Shown here: piece by piece, positions 31,607-44,338 of the stretch
Position numbering within the stretch: the stretch's first letter is position 1
How the letters are laid out: each line of letters opens with the position of its first letter
Assembly (NCBI GenBank): GCA_019915135.1
Contig: JAHLMK010000005.1
Span: 2,852,001-2,916,000, forward strand
DNA from: Strobilurus pachycystidiatus
Taxonomy: Eukaryota > Basidiomycota > Agaricomycetes > Agaricales > Physalacriaceae
DNA length: 64,000 nt
Direction of reading: 5' to 3'
Translations under genes and position numbers: made by a program
The notes under the pieces: model-generated
Databases searched by the model: none
What the model was told of the DNA's origin: nothing
What the model saw: only the letters and a program-made list of their open reading frames with translations

Positions 31607-34600
31607 TTGTGGGATGCTAAGGACAGAACCAGTCGTCGCCGCAAGTCAAAGGGTTTGTGGGGAGGCAGTCAGCGGCTCAAGGCCAAGCAACGTCGTCAAG
31701 TCAGCAAGCCCGCTTTCTATTTCTCCGCTTTTGTAGTACGCGTCCCGATTTGGCGACTTGGCATTTGTCCCCAATCGGCATCGGATCTTGCATTCCCACG
31801 GGGTCTTTGCCCCATTCTCTCGACCCATCCCGATTAGTCACCTCTTGGCAGTCCTCTGCTGGTCCTCTGTTCTAAGATTATCGGAATCGATGTTCCCAGC
31901 GCTCACCATTCCATGTCATTCGCACTACTGACATGGGGTGGCGATTCAATCAGTCCACGCACTGTCATGGTACGTATCTAGACCGACGTTGCTCGTTAAT
32001 GATCCGGGCAGAGAAGCCAACCCCCATCATTCATCATCAGCATCACCCACCCAATTCCCTATCCGCTTTCCGCGAGCGTTGGCCAGCCTGCATCGTGATG
32101 GTCCACGAGCTCTCTCACTGCAATTAATCAGAGACCATGCCTACGCATCCCACCGTACTCGACCCTCAGACTCTCTGGCTCTCGTCCCCACCGCGCTTGT
32201 CGCACAGAGCATATCATCGCCATAGCATCCTTCTCACGCCCGCATGGCGGCCACTGAGAATCCTCCGACACAGCGCATGCTTACCTAACACCGTCAAGTA
32301 CCTGTGCTTGAACTATCCGTTTTGACTGGAATCTTGTAGCCTCGACTTGGCCTTTGGGTGCCTCTACAATACTGGCGCCGGCTGCGCCTCCTCGCTTGAT
32401 TTCTCTACGTTCCTCTTTGAACACTTTTGCACTGGCCGACGTGTGCCGAAACTCATCTTCGGCACGACCCAAGTAATATTATTAGGCCGCCCCCACGTTG
32501 CAGGTCGGGTCGGCCTCAGTGAGAGAAACCTTTTCCTCTTCAAGTAATCACTACGTCTTCAGGGCGACAGTCTCCATTCGCCGCGTAAAGACCTCGATTT
32601 TCTTTACTCAAACTACGGGGATCGGTGGCTGGTGGGAAGAGTCATCGATATTTGGAAGCCGCATGTCCTCCGCGTACGCGGCGAATCCCCAAGCAAAATA
32701 TCCTCTGCGTGCGTCCCAACAAAATCATGAAAATCGCCGCTAATAGTCAAGCGTCTAGTGTCTCTTTTTGTACTCGGAACTTGGCCTGGGTCTGATAATG
32801 CAAGTGCTAATGATCGTGTGAGCGAAGGGGGTTGGCCCTTCACGATTCTCGAAAGGATCCTCCTCGGACACTGGTAACGGGTTGTTTCGTCGTCGTCATG
32901 TCCTGAAGCCATTTTGCTCTCACGAAGGTTTTCACTCTACCCGTGTGACCTTCTCTCCTTTTTGTTTGTCCTTCCCTCCGTGCACATCGTGTCCTTGAAC
33001 CCCGCTTGCGGTTGCCAGTCATCTTCTTTTTTCTATGCCCGCGTAGCACAACGCCCCGCCTGCCGTTGACGGTATAAGATTGAGACCAACTGTATGTAAA
33101 CAATAATCACATTACGAGTCTTTTCGTCATAACTTGAGCATCCTACCTCGCATCCCTAGCGCAAATCAGGCCCGGGGTAATGACCGTCTAAAACCCCATA
33201 CTATTACGATTGAGTCTTGACGAGGAAGGGTGGCGCGGCCCTGTGGTGGTTGATTGACGATTTGCTGCAGGCACTGGGAGTTCGGTGAAGATTGCACCCC
33301 GCGGTACTGAGTTACTTCCAACTGTTATCGTTGCGGACGCTTGAATGTCTAGTATGTAAGCGCGCATCCCAGTAGAATGAAAGCTCGTCTCAGTGCCCGC
33401 GCTTAACGCTCTAGAGTGTTTTTATCTGCGGCCCGAGAAGCAGAGAATCAACAAGCAGACAAGTAAGAAGAATAGTCTCCGAGTCCGCTGTACTGCACTC
33501 AGTTCTTACGCTCTTCGCACACGTTCTTTGCAATGCACGTCTCATTGTCGACGCAGAGACTCGGTGGAGACTATGCATCGCCGAACGAAAAGTTATTCTT
33601 GATTTAATGGAAATTCGCCGCTGTGGCGTTCCCCGAGCCGCTAAAAGAATAGTCAGGATTAGCATCAGGTCATTTCAACATCTACCTTCATGAGGCAGAC
33701 AAGACTGTATGTGAGAAGTCACCTTGCAAGCCATCCCCAAAAGGCATCCCGCCGTCCGCACTGCTCGCTGTACCCGTTTCAAATACTGGTGCGACGCACA
33801 GGGCAAGCCATCATACCCGCAAATCAGGCCCAGGTAAGTAGGGTGCTCCCTTTCTTCCTCGAGGGCCCCCTCCCTGAGCTGCCAGTGACGCCGATGGTAA
33901 TGAACTTCCCGAACTTGGCCAAGACGAGGGTGACAGTGATGCTTCCCCCCGCGCCCGTAGCCCCGACAGATCAAATCCCACCAAGGTCTGTAGACCATAT
34001 ATACATAAGAGCTGTACGCGGCTGCACCAAAAGCCTCGGGAGCCATCCGACATTGATGATAGATGAGGAGTTTGTTGTGGGTGTGGGTAAGACGTATCAC
34101 TACCAGATCAATACCCTTCGGAGACGGTCTCCAGAGTTTGGTGTGGGTGTGGGTAAACTGTTAGTAAGGATAGATGCTTAGCACTGGAATGCTGTTGTCG
34201 GCGCCTCATGCAAAGCGGCCCCAAGACAAGAGACAGACCGAAGTGCAAAAAAAGACCTTCACCCACGTCCAAGACGGAACTGACTCAAAGAAACGATCAG
34301 CCCTCAGAGCAGAGCGGTCAGGGTTGATAGTAAGCATGCCGATTAAGACCGATGACTCTCGCAATGAAACGTAGATGCACACGAGCCATCGATGCCCCAT
34401 TGCATCGGGAAGGGTTTTCCCAAGTACATTGCCCAGTACCTATGATCATGACCAGCATTCCAGCGATCAAAAACGCATTCAGCGCCACCGTCACGATTGT
34501 GTAATAGCCCTTGATCCTCAGTATTGAACAAGATCCGATGCGTTCATTCAGGCAGTGATGATAGACGACAGGGACGGGCTGCTGGAGCGTCGGAATGGAA

Positions 34601-37600
34601 GAAAGGAATGGGGTAGACTCGATTGATGCCAAAGCGGTTGCATTCCGGAGGACGACGTCCATATGCACACACAGAAGGGGACACCCCACTTTCGAGTTCC
34701 CGTTTTTTATGGGCGTGGAATCTTCGGAGCAAGCCCTGCCCGCGCTTACAGAGGCACCGTCGAAATGTGTAAGAAAATAGTAGTCTTGTTCAGACTCGGA
34801 GCGCAGCGGACATAAAAGCGGTGCCGTAGAGTTGAAGTGTGGTGGCAGTGAATATACAGGCGGAGAAAGCGTGGCCGAGACTCATCTGCACAGTCGGTGG
34901 TGAGAACAACCGAACGCGATGGGAATGCTCATTGTAGGGGACGTGGGAGCACATGACCGAATGTAAGTGAAACAACCCAGATCGATGAAAGACAAAGATC
35001 AAGAAAGGCTGAGGGAAAGTTGACATGGGAGTAATCGGATGTAGAGCCTAGAAGCTCATGGATGGACGATGGCCTGTGTTGGTCACGGGAGAGCAGACAT
35101 CAGGAGTGTGATACAAAACGAGGTGGCGCCAAGGATGAAAAGACTTTGGGGATACAAGGTCAAGAGCGCCAACTTGTGAAAGCAAACAGGAAGCCGCAAA
35201 TCATGGCGTCAAACAGATGCTTCTTCTTTAGGCTGTGCTCGTCGACAAGATTTGGAGGCACCATCGACTAACAACTCGCCGGTCAAGGAGAATCGATATC
35301 ATCCATGTCACGGCGGCGGTGCACGGTCCGGGCAGGCGAGTGTACTGGTACTGACCTGTCGTTCAGTGTGTGATACATTAACGCAATGTCCGATACCGAA
35401 TGTGACTTCGCAGACCACGAAATGAACCAGCAATTGAGCACATCACTGATACGGTGATAATCGCTCGACCACGCATGTATTGAGTGGTCGAGGAACATAG
35501 AAAAAAACAGTTGACTCAGAGCTTGAAGTAGAAGTTTGAGCCTGAGTAAGTTTCCGGGTGTATCTCATTCCCGACGAACGCCACTCGACCTCTTGCGGCT
35601 TGCCAATGAAAGACGGAGCGTGAGATCCTCGGGGAAGCCTCGATGCAGTTCGTTTTCCGTAGAGTGACTTCAGGATCGTGTATAGAGGACACACCTGACA
35701 ATGCCAGGTCAACTCATCACCAGCCGATAAGAGATCCCCACAGCCAACTCTCGCGTTGCCGCCGCACGTATCCGAACAGCTGAGGGCGTGGGTGAAGTCG
35801 AGCTTTCTGATAGAGTCTGTGACAATACTGAGACGAGGCTTTGAGCTCGTGCCAGCGTATAATGTGGACATGAAAGGAGCACATGCGTCGTGGATCGAAA
35901 GAGATCAGATTGCGACATACTGTAAGGGACAGTCTGGGGCCGTGAACGTCCTGAGAGCGAGAAGAATGTAGATTCACCGGAGCGAGTACACTTACATTCA
36001 TTTATGAAGAGTTCAATATGAGCGAGAGCATGAGATGGATTCAATATGGTTGAAGGCGGTGACTCGTTGTGATTGGGATAATCGATGCCGAGGACCAAAC
36101 CATCGATGGCTGCGGGAAACTTCAAACACTCAGCCAACTAGAGCGTATCATTCAGATTCCGCCAAGTCATGCGACTGAGTATAGCGTGTCGGACTAGCCC
36201 TGGGTATGACACGAAGTTTGCGATGCGACGTTTGCACTCCTACGAGCCACGTCCACGCGCCTGTATATCTCCACGAGAGGAGCAACATAGACGCTCAAGA
36301 GAGCATAATTGACCAGGAGATATCCTTGCCTCGGTCGGGAGTCGCGACGCCGTACATCGGCAATGTGGCACGCTGGCGAAAAAAAGTTCTGTGTATCTGC
36401 GTGCAGGGAGAATCAGCGGGTGACACCAGACCTAGGAGGCGAAAAGGTCGTGGGAATGAGACGCGTAGTTTGCGTCTCGCGGTGCACCCTCACCATTGAG
36501 TGCATCAAAACTCGAGTCTCGGATGAACCCAACTGGGGATCATTGACACCGAATGTAATGAGCGGCCCTTTTTGTGGGGTGCGCGACGCACTTCCTCATC
36601 CCCATCAAGAAGAGTAGAACTTTCATTGTGATGCGTGATGGTGCTAGGCCAAGAGTGGTCAATGCAACCCAGAGGAAGGAGCAAAATCTAGAGATTGGTG
36701 CGAAAGAGAAAGTGTGGAGGATGTTGGGCAACAGGTTGCAAGCCAGCGGATGAGCAGGAACCTGGTGCATAGTCTCATCCCACAAGTTGTGGTGTTATCT
36801 GCGAAAGGCCGAAGATTCCCGTCAAGTTCCCCCCAAGGCGAATCACAGCATTGTTGGCGTAGAGTGAGGGTACGTTGAGGTGCGGGGAGGCAATGCAGAC
36901 AAGCAAGCAAGTTTGGAAGGTATATAGAGCAGGTGTGTAGGATATGCAGTACACGGAGGGAAGCAGCAACTATACAATCAACGAAGCGGATGTGATGAAC
37001 GGATGCAGTCATACAATCGATTCCCTCGAGATGTGCCATGCAATTTGTGTGGTACCGTGCGGCTCGGTGATGCACAGGCCAGGCAACTACAACGCAGGCA
37101 GGCGGCAAACCGGGCAGAACCCCATGTTTGGGGCGAGTTTGGTGCGGGTCCGGTCATTGCGAATGCAGGGGTGCGAGCGCGTTGCGGTGGTGCAAAGGCG
37201 CATGCTTGGATGCGGGTGTGATGTGAGCGACATGAAACGGAGAGAGGTAGGACGAAGGTTGATGTTTGAGGGAGGGGGGAGGCTATCGAAGGTGCTCGTT
37301 TTCCGAAGCTGTTTCGGCGCCTTGGGATAGAGGCGGTAGGCAGGCGGGAGAATGGGAGCTTCATTCGCTGTCCCTCTCTAAAGTGTCTCCTGGCAGGACT
37401 CGTGGGGCGTCAATTGTCTTTAGAAGGGTGTCAGGCTTGTTGCCAGATAGAGGATTACGCGAAGTCGTTGGATTTGACGAGAGAGGAGTCGGCGTCTGAG
37501 CTGGGTTCGAATTGACCAGATAAGGAGCATAGCGAAACAAAGTCAAGCGAGGGCGAAGCGGTTGTGTACGCACTTGACATATTCATGAGCGCAGCTTCGA

Positions 37601-38088
37601 TGTCGAAGTGATGGCGGTCGAAAAGAGAGAAGCGAATGATCGCTTAATCCGATTCGGTCCGATGGGACCCACACACTCGTGCCTCGCACATGTTGACTAT
37701 CTTCGTGCCGTCAACACGGCCGTCGAGTCTCAGTCATTGCCTCAGTCAAGCCGCCCGTGAAACCATCGAATATGTCCCACCTGATTTACAGAGTAGAATT
37801 GCGTCACAACACCTAAGCCTCATGAAATCGACGTAGAGTCGGTCCGGGATATTGGAGAAGGAGTGAGTTTCTGATATGGAGCATCAACGCATCGTCTGAC
37901 CCCATTCCAAGCCGCAGAACGTGCTTGGAATCCATTATGGAACATGTTCTTCCCAAAGATTCTATCCCATTGTATCGACACAACGCACGACCATATCATG
38001 GGTTCGCTCGTCGTGATCTATGATCCTTCGGACCGGATGCAGAACTCTCATAAAAGAGGATGATTCTCGGAATCTGGGAGACTCGAAA
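31607..38088. other. Gene-poor region (6.5 kb), one weak gene candidate
   Basis: No gene can be firmly supported. The only candidate is on the minus strand at about 35450-36137, where an exon-like frame beginning after a CTCTAG acceptor and another containing HALSCSDTCGGNARVGCGD have coding character, but no consistent splicing was found. Near 34075-34155 the phrase GTGTGGGTGTGGGTAA is repeated imperfectly. The rest is unstructured, without visible terminal-repeat elements, and may be decayed repeats. Confidence 0.4.
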
Positions 38089-41000
38089 ATGAAAAGTTTC
38101 TCTCTTCTCGCCCTCGCTGCGCTGGCAGCAAATGCTAGCCTCGTACGACGCCAGGCAACGACTGATCAAAGCTCGAAGTACATTCTTCCCATAGGCTCCC
38201 GTCGGTACTCGTATTGATCCTGGTGTGTTGGTGTTGACGAAGAAAGTTTCTAGCCAACTTCTATCATGGGCAGTCCACGGCAGCGGTAACACTCGACCAG
38301 CACTCGCTCTTACTTGACGGCAAGGTACGTCCTCCCGGAAGTTGTTTCCAAGTCGGATTGCGTCCTTAAACCTTCTCAGCGCCTGATGGTATTCTCCGGC
38401 GAATTTCATCCTTTCCGCCTTCCGGCTCCTGAGCTATGGTGGGATATCATGGAGAAGTGCGTGTCCATACTTTTATTGAAATCACCGCTGGCCCAGTCTG
38501 ACCCAACGAAGATTCAAGGCATTAAATTCCGGTCTCTTTTCCCTTCGTCCGAATCTGACCCTCAATCAGGCTTCCGGATTCAATGCTGTCTCTGTCTATT
38601 GTATGTGCTTCTCTGGTAGCGTCCGCATCGTCACACATTGAAGTACAACTTTTTCTCTAGGGCATTGGGGTCTTTCTGCACCGAATGCCGATGAGGTACG
38701 CTTGACGGAGCACAACGACCTGGCTGCCTTCTTGGAAGTGTGCAAATCGGTCGGAGTCCTAGCCATCGTTCGACCGGGGTATGCATTCTCCGTCTCTCTT
38801 GACCCGCCCTTATAAGTTGCCCAGCCCATACGTCAACGCTGAGACCGCCGGAGGTAATTTCGAAGTCTCCCTCTTATCACACCTCAGTCTCACTCGTTCT
38901 TTGAAGGTGGTATCCCTGGATGGGTGGCCAACCTTCCTGGATTGGCCAGAACCAATGCGACAAATTATAGGGAGGCATGGCTACCATAGTACGTGCCTTC
39001 AATCGGCGGATCTCTTTCCCTCACGCGATTTCTTTCACAGCATCGAAGCGTTCGCTCAAGCGCTCACACCGTATCAAGTATGTTCATCTGACTCTTCCGT
39101 CTCATTACATGTCTGATGTGCCTTCACATAGTACCCGGACGGACCTGTCATTGGTGAACTTTCTATCTTATTAGTCCAAAATCGCTGTTAACATTAGATC
39201 AGCTATCCAGTCCGAGAATGAGTACTTTACCTCCGCGACTTTAGGGATCCCTGGGCTCGACGAGCACATGCAGGACATCGAGGATACATATCGAGCCAAC
39301 GGATTGACGAAGATCCCGACCATTCATAACGACAAGAATGCGGGAGGGCAGTATGCTGAGGCAGGGCTTGGCAAGGTAGATCTGTGAGTCTTTCATGACA
39401 TCTTCATATTCTCACTCCGACGCGACGTATAACTTACTCCGTTCAGCTACGGATGGGACGGCTACCCGCAAGGCTTCAATTGCGATAATCCGTCGAAGTG
39501 GACCGAGCTATCGACGGGTGAGTGGGTTTGGGCGCCTCTCCGTTAACACGCTTTGATGCCTCGCATTAGCGCACGACAGCAGTCACCAGAAGTGGAATCC
39601 AGCGGAACCTTTGGCGTTGTTCGAATGGCAGGGTGCGTTTCCTCCTTGAACAGCATGTATTCACGTTCTGAGTGCTCTGTAGGTGGTGCCTTCTCATATT
39701 GGTCTGGTCCGGGATACGAGGAGTGTTACAAGCTCATCAACGAGCAGTTCGTAAACGTGAGCCTGCTGCCTGCCCGGCCCTGCTGTAGTAGGTCCTTACA
39801 CTGCTTATGACCCTTTGCTAGGTCTTCTACAAGGTATATCCATCCCGTCAAGCGGCTTCTCTCCGAGTCTTATTTGCGTGTAGAACAATTACGCCGCTGG
39901 CACCGCGATCCAAAATTTGTATATGACATACGGCGAGCTTGTTTGTTCTCTCCGTGTCGTCGTTTCGCTCAGACGTTCATTCAGGCGGTACTAACTGGGG
40001 GAACATGCACACCCATACGATCTACTCGAGCTACGAGTTGAGTTTCAAAGTTTCCGCCTCGAAGGTCTTACGACTGATCTGGCGTCACTTACAGCTACGG
40101 TGCCGTACGTCAACATCATAGAAGACTACGACCAACACCTCCTGACGTTTTACCAGGCTATCAGTGAAGACCGCATCCTCACACCCAAAATCGACGAACT
40201 CAAGCTCCAGGCCTACTTCCTGCATGCCTCGCCCAGCTACCACACTGCTGGCCGTCTCAGCACCTCTAATTCCAGTGGCATATATACGACACACCTCAAC
40301 TCGCCCGACACAGATACGAACTTCTATTTTGTCAGGCAGGCCTCGGTTGTAACGACCGTTGATACGGATCTGAAGTTAGCAGTAAACACGACGCTGGAAG
40401 GACAAATCGAGATTCCGAAAGGCGGCGCGATAACGCTGGCAGGCAGAGAGTCGAAGATCATTGTGACAAACTATCCCTTTGGAGATAGCGTGTTGAGCTA
40501 TTCCACTGCCGAGGTATGTACCCTCTGACTTGAGTACACTTTATTCACTCACAATATCAGGTGCTTACCTGGAGTACGTTCGACGACGTATGTGATCGTC
40601 CTACTCCCAAGTTTCCGATGCATATCTTGACACAATACCCATAGATCGACACTATCGTTCTATACGCGCTGGAGGGGCAGTATATTGAAGCTGTCTTTGA
40701 AGGCTTAGTGACGGCAAGCGTCAATCAAACGGGCTCCCCAACCGTCTCGATATCGGCTGCTGATGGGGTAAGGACTGGTCCTGTGAATTCTCGAGCTCAT
40801 CACTGACTGTCTCACAGGTCTTCACTATCTCTGGTTCTCCATCAGGCATCACAGTCTTCAACGTCGATAAGACACGCATCATCGTTGCCGACAAAAAGAC
40901 CGCTGGAAGTATATGGGTTTACCACGTCGACCCCAGCGCGAACTACGACATGGCACCGGACGTTCCCGCCGTTTGGGTGGCTGGTCCGTACCTGCTTCGC

Positions 41001-42716
41001 TCTGCGTCCGTATCTGGATCGACACTAGCTTTGGTCGGTGATCTCAATGCGACCACTACGCTCGACATCTGGGCGCCATCGCAATACAGCAGCGTTATAT
41101 GGAATGGTGAACTAGTGAGTGTCGAGGAGACGGAGTTGGGCACATTGCGTGGAACGGTTGGGTTACCGGATGAGTTGAGCGATGTGAAGCTACCGAGTTT
41201 GCATGACGTGGACTGGGTCTGCGCAGATTCCTTGCCGGAGCTGGACGCGGCGTTTGATGACAGTGATTGGGTTGTGGCAAATAAAACGACTACCCTGCGC
41301 CCACAGCAACCCACGTCCGGGAAGGTGAGAGCGTCTGCTCATACTGCGAGGACTGACGTGATTGAATCCTACAATAGTACGTCCTCTATGCTGGCGAGTA
41401 CGTGATTTCTGTTCAAAGTCTTGATCATGTTTTGACAAAAGCCTAGATACGGATTCCATGCTGGTATACGTGTTGTCCATTCTAGCACTTTCGTGTCTGA
41501 CATCTGTCTCAGGTGACTGGGTGTGGCGGGGCCACTTCACGGGCAACGCTACGGGAGTATCTCTGTCCATACAAGGGTAAGCTCTCTCCTGTTCGAAGAT
41601 ACCCAACCTGAGATCATTCCTACAGCGGATTCTCATTCGGTTACTCGGCGTTCATAAACGGACACTTCTTGGGTTCTGGCCAAGGATCGTCTCACAGTCA
41701 AGACGGCGTTGACACCTTGTCACCTACCTTCAACTTCACCACTGATCAGCTTGTTGATGGCGATAATGGCGTGTCTTCTCTTGCTAGCATTATTGCGTGA
41801 AATCGCTGAATTTCCCACAGTCCTGACCGTGATACATGATTCGACCGGCTTAAACCAGGATTGTATGCCATCCTACCTCGCACTGGCCTCGTTTACCAAT
41901 TTCTTTAGATAATGTCGATGATGAGTTCAAGACTCCTCGAGGAATCCGCGGATATACGCTTCACTCCGCTGATGGATCCCTTGACTTCGACGTGTGGAGA
42001 GTTGCAGGCAGTGAGTTATCTTCCATGTTAGGTGGATGCGATTGATCTGATATCCGGCAAGATGTTGGCGGAGAGCACGCGCCTGACTATGTCCGGGGGC
42101 CGTATAATGAGGGTGGTTGGTGGTTCGAACGAGTCGGTACGTCTGATTGTCAGATGCTGGGAAAACTGCAAATGACTCCTGTCAATAGGCTCCCACTTAC
42201 CTGGATACGACGCTTCGGCCTGGAACCAATCCTGCACTCCATACGAGGGTGTCGCTAAGGCCGGCGTCACTGCGTATAGAACGACATTCGATCTCGATCT
42301 ACCGACTGGAGCCGATGTCCCGCTGGCCTTTGACTTCGTCCTCGACAGCGTCGCACCGCACCGTGTGCTGATATTTGTCAACGGATGGCAATTCGGGCGG
42401 TGAGTGAAGCTTGGTTTTGACAGTAGAAAGCATCTCATGTCTTCACTAGGTTTTTGTCATCGTTAGGCCCGCAGACCAGCTACCCCATACCGGAGGGTAT
42501 CATCAACCACCACGGCACTAACGAAGTTTTGATTTCCTTTTGGGCCCTCAGTCAGTTCCTAGTTATCCACGTCCTGGATTTCCCTGACATTGCCTAGATG
42601 CGACCGGGGCGTCATTGACGAAGTTGGAGCTCACGAGCCGAGGGTCTTTCTCGTCCAGCAAGAGAAGCACAGTTGACATAGTTACGGCTCCTGGTTGGAG
42701 TGAACTGAGAGGGTAG
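38089..42716 (+). CDS. Secreted GH35 beta-galactosidase, intron-rich
   Basis: A large extracellular beta-galactosidase that hydrolyses terminal beta-D-galactosides, probably for plant cell-wall galactan or xyloglucan breakdown. ATG 38089 opens a signal peptide ([20 protein letters not shown]). GH35 motifs follow across many short exons: [43 protein letters not shown] (acid/base Glu), FEWQGG (nucleophile Glu), YGGTNWGN and later beta-galactosidase domain segments ([30 protein letters not shown]). The stop is at 42714-42716. Exon 1 is 38089-38200 with a GTCGGT donor. Two oddities: after KFKAL about 15 additional codons stay open where homologues go straight to GFNAVS, and the intron splitting YG|GTNWG starts with GC (GCGAGC). 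A microexon of 10 nt (encoding YGA) follows. Both catalytic glutamates are present, so activity is plausible. A TATA-like ATAAAAGAGG lies about 35 bp upstream. Confidence 0.92.
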
Positions 42717-42994
42717 AAAGTTCATGATGTCGACTACTCGCATAACCTCAAATCATAACCGTTCCAACGATTTGTTTGACCGCTTCAAATGATCTGAAGA
42801 CCGTCCAGATGTTTTTTTACTGTGCGTTCACCAAACCGTTCGAACATTTAAACGGTGGTGAGGCTTCAGACTCGACTACTCGAGCTTGTACTAAATAACT
42901 TCTTCGTTTATACGAGTATCCATCTCATAGACAGCAGACATAAATCAGTGGTTCCTCCCTTACAGTGAACTAGCAGGCATCACGCGCATCTCCC
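42717..42994. other. Convergent intergenic region
   Basis: Only 278 bp separate the 3' ends of the GH35 gene and the antioxidant-like gene. It contains the two 3' UTRs and no other feature. Confidence 0.5.
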
Positions 42995-43935
42995 TTAGCA
43001 CTCAATACCGGCATGCTTCAATAATTCGGATACTTCGACGTCTGGTTTATGGACGTTAAGAATAGGCATAACGTAACGAAAAAAAACTCACGATCTTCGG
43101 TATGTTTCATGCGAGAGGCGAAGATCACTTCAAGACCTGTGCCGTGGTCAGATTGTACGGGAACGGGAGACAGGACATGCACGTACCCGGTCCAAAGACG
43201 AAGTCGCCACCAAGCTGAGATATATTTCCCTGCTTTCCCAGGAATCTGGGATTCGAGAGAGGTCCCTTCTATGGGACCAGTAAACGCGTCGCATCAAAGA
43301 TTAGGAATGTAAAGACCCACCAGTATACTTTTCAGAGCGTTCGTCCAGTGACCCTCTTTGATGTAGGACTTTCTCTTTTCGTTGGCAGGCGTACGTGCAA
43401 GAGTCTCGGTATTCATCCCAAGGGCGCGATATAAACTGCGACTCGGGTCGGCAAAGATCTGTCCCCGAAAGCCGGTTTCAACTGTCTGACCTCAGAGGAA
43501 AGCCCAGAGAGAGGCAAAAGTCGTACCTGCATACGTTGAAATCGGCTCCCATTGTCCACAGCCAATAACAATGATCTTGACATTGGCGCTCGCGAGATTT
43601 TCGTCTGGAATGCCCGCCAGTTCTTCAACGTAAAACTACGACCAGACCGGATGAGCAGCATTTGCAATCAGGCAGTGATTCAGACCTTGCAGATCTAGAC
43701 AAAAAGAGCCTTCAGTCAAGTACACATACCACTGAGAATGTCGTACTCCGCAAAAGAAATGGCCTGAAGTTTGCCTTCAAGATAGAGAAGGACGGAATTG
43801 TGAGATAGGCGTACGAATGAAGACGACCACAGTCTTGCCCGAGCCAGATATCAGCGAGGCAAATACCACCTGATTTCCCTTCGCATCGTAGACTGGGAGA
43901 TCCTTCGCGCTCGCAATATCAAACGTTTCGGTCAT
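42995..43935 (-). CDS. PRXL2/AhpC-TSA-like thioredoxin-fold antioxidant protein (186 aa, 8 exons)
   Basis: Exons 43935-43815, 43763-43747, 43694-43686, 43635-43527, 43490-43321, 43229-43187, 43136-43092 and 43041-42995 give 187 codons. The peroxiredoxin-like 2 layout is clear: start MTETFDIASAKDLPVYDAKG, strand KTVVVFIRHFFCGIC with a CGIC redox motif, then YVEELA, NVKIIVIGCGQWEPISTY, FRGQIFADPSRSLYRALGM, QLGGDFVFGPG and FASRMKHTEDHVEVSELLKH. Fungal PRXL2/AAED1-like proteins are thought to be thioredoxin-fold redox enzymes in the cytosol. Length is normal. Two microexons, of 17 and 9 nt, surround the active-site CGIC. All junctions are in phase. It is convergent with the GH35 gene. Confidence 0.88.
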
Positions 43936-44338
43936 GACTGTTGGAAGAGGCTAAGAGCACTGGCTGCGTTGATTTGAAACCCCGACAACATGATCGCCGG
44001 CCCGGCATTTTTGCCTTTTTCCATTCGCCAACCTTTCGCCATACAGTCGCAGCTTGTGTATCTTGTTCTGTCAATGCCTATCACCAACGAGCCTCAATTC
44101 TGTTTGTGCCCCTCAAGATACTTGCGGCTCAGATGATCGTCGTTGTGCTGCCCATCAAGCTCATCAACGAGAACAAGGACAACAATAAGGCCCCTCGAAC
44201 GGGAACAACAACCATGCACAATAGACATTCAATGCGGAGAAGTATAAAAGTCAGTAGTGGCTGTCCTATCTTGATCTATTATACTCGCCCTCTTTCTCCA
44301 CTGCGACGCAACCACGTACTATCAATTTCGAACACAGA
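43936..44338. promoter_or_regulatory. Divergent promoter region
   Basis: About 400 bp lie between the minus-strand antioxidant gene (start 43935) and the plus-strand gene at 44339. A TATAAAA box at 44243-44249 is 90 bp upstream of ATG 44339. Confidence 0.5.

Noticed and set aside
35450..36137. Possible minus-strand gene with HALSCSDTCGGNARVGCGD
   Set aside because: Exon-like pieces exist but the joins tried gave stops or wrong phases, and no start codon could be linked.
36944..37364. Overlapping open frames on both strands (128 codons each)
   Set aside because: Both arise from GC-rich sequence with no conserved motif; cysteine clusters on the plus frame have no pattern I recognise.
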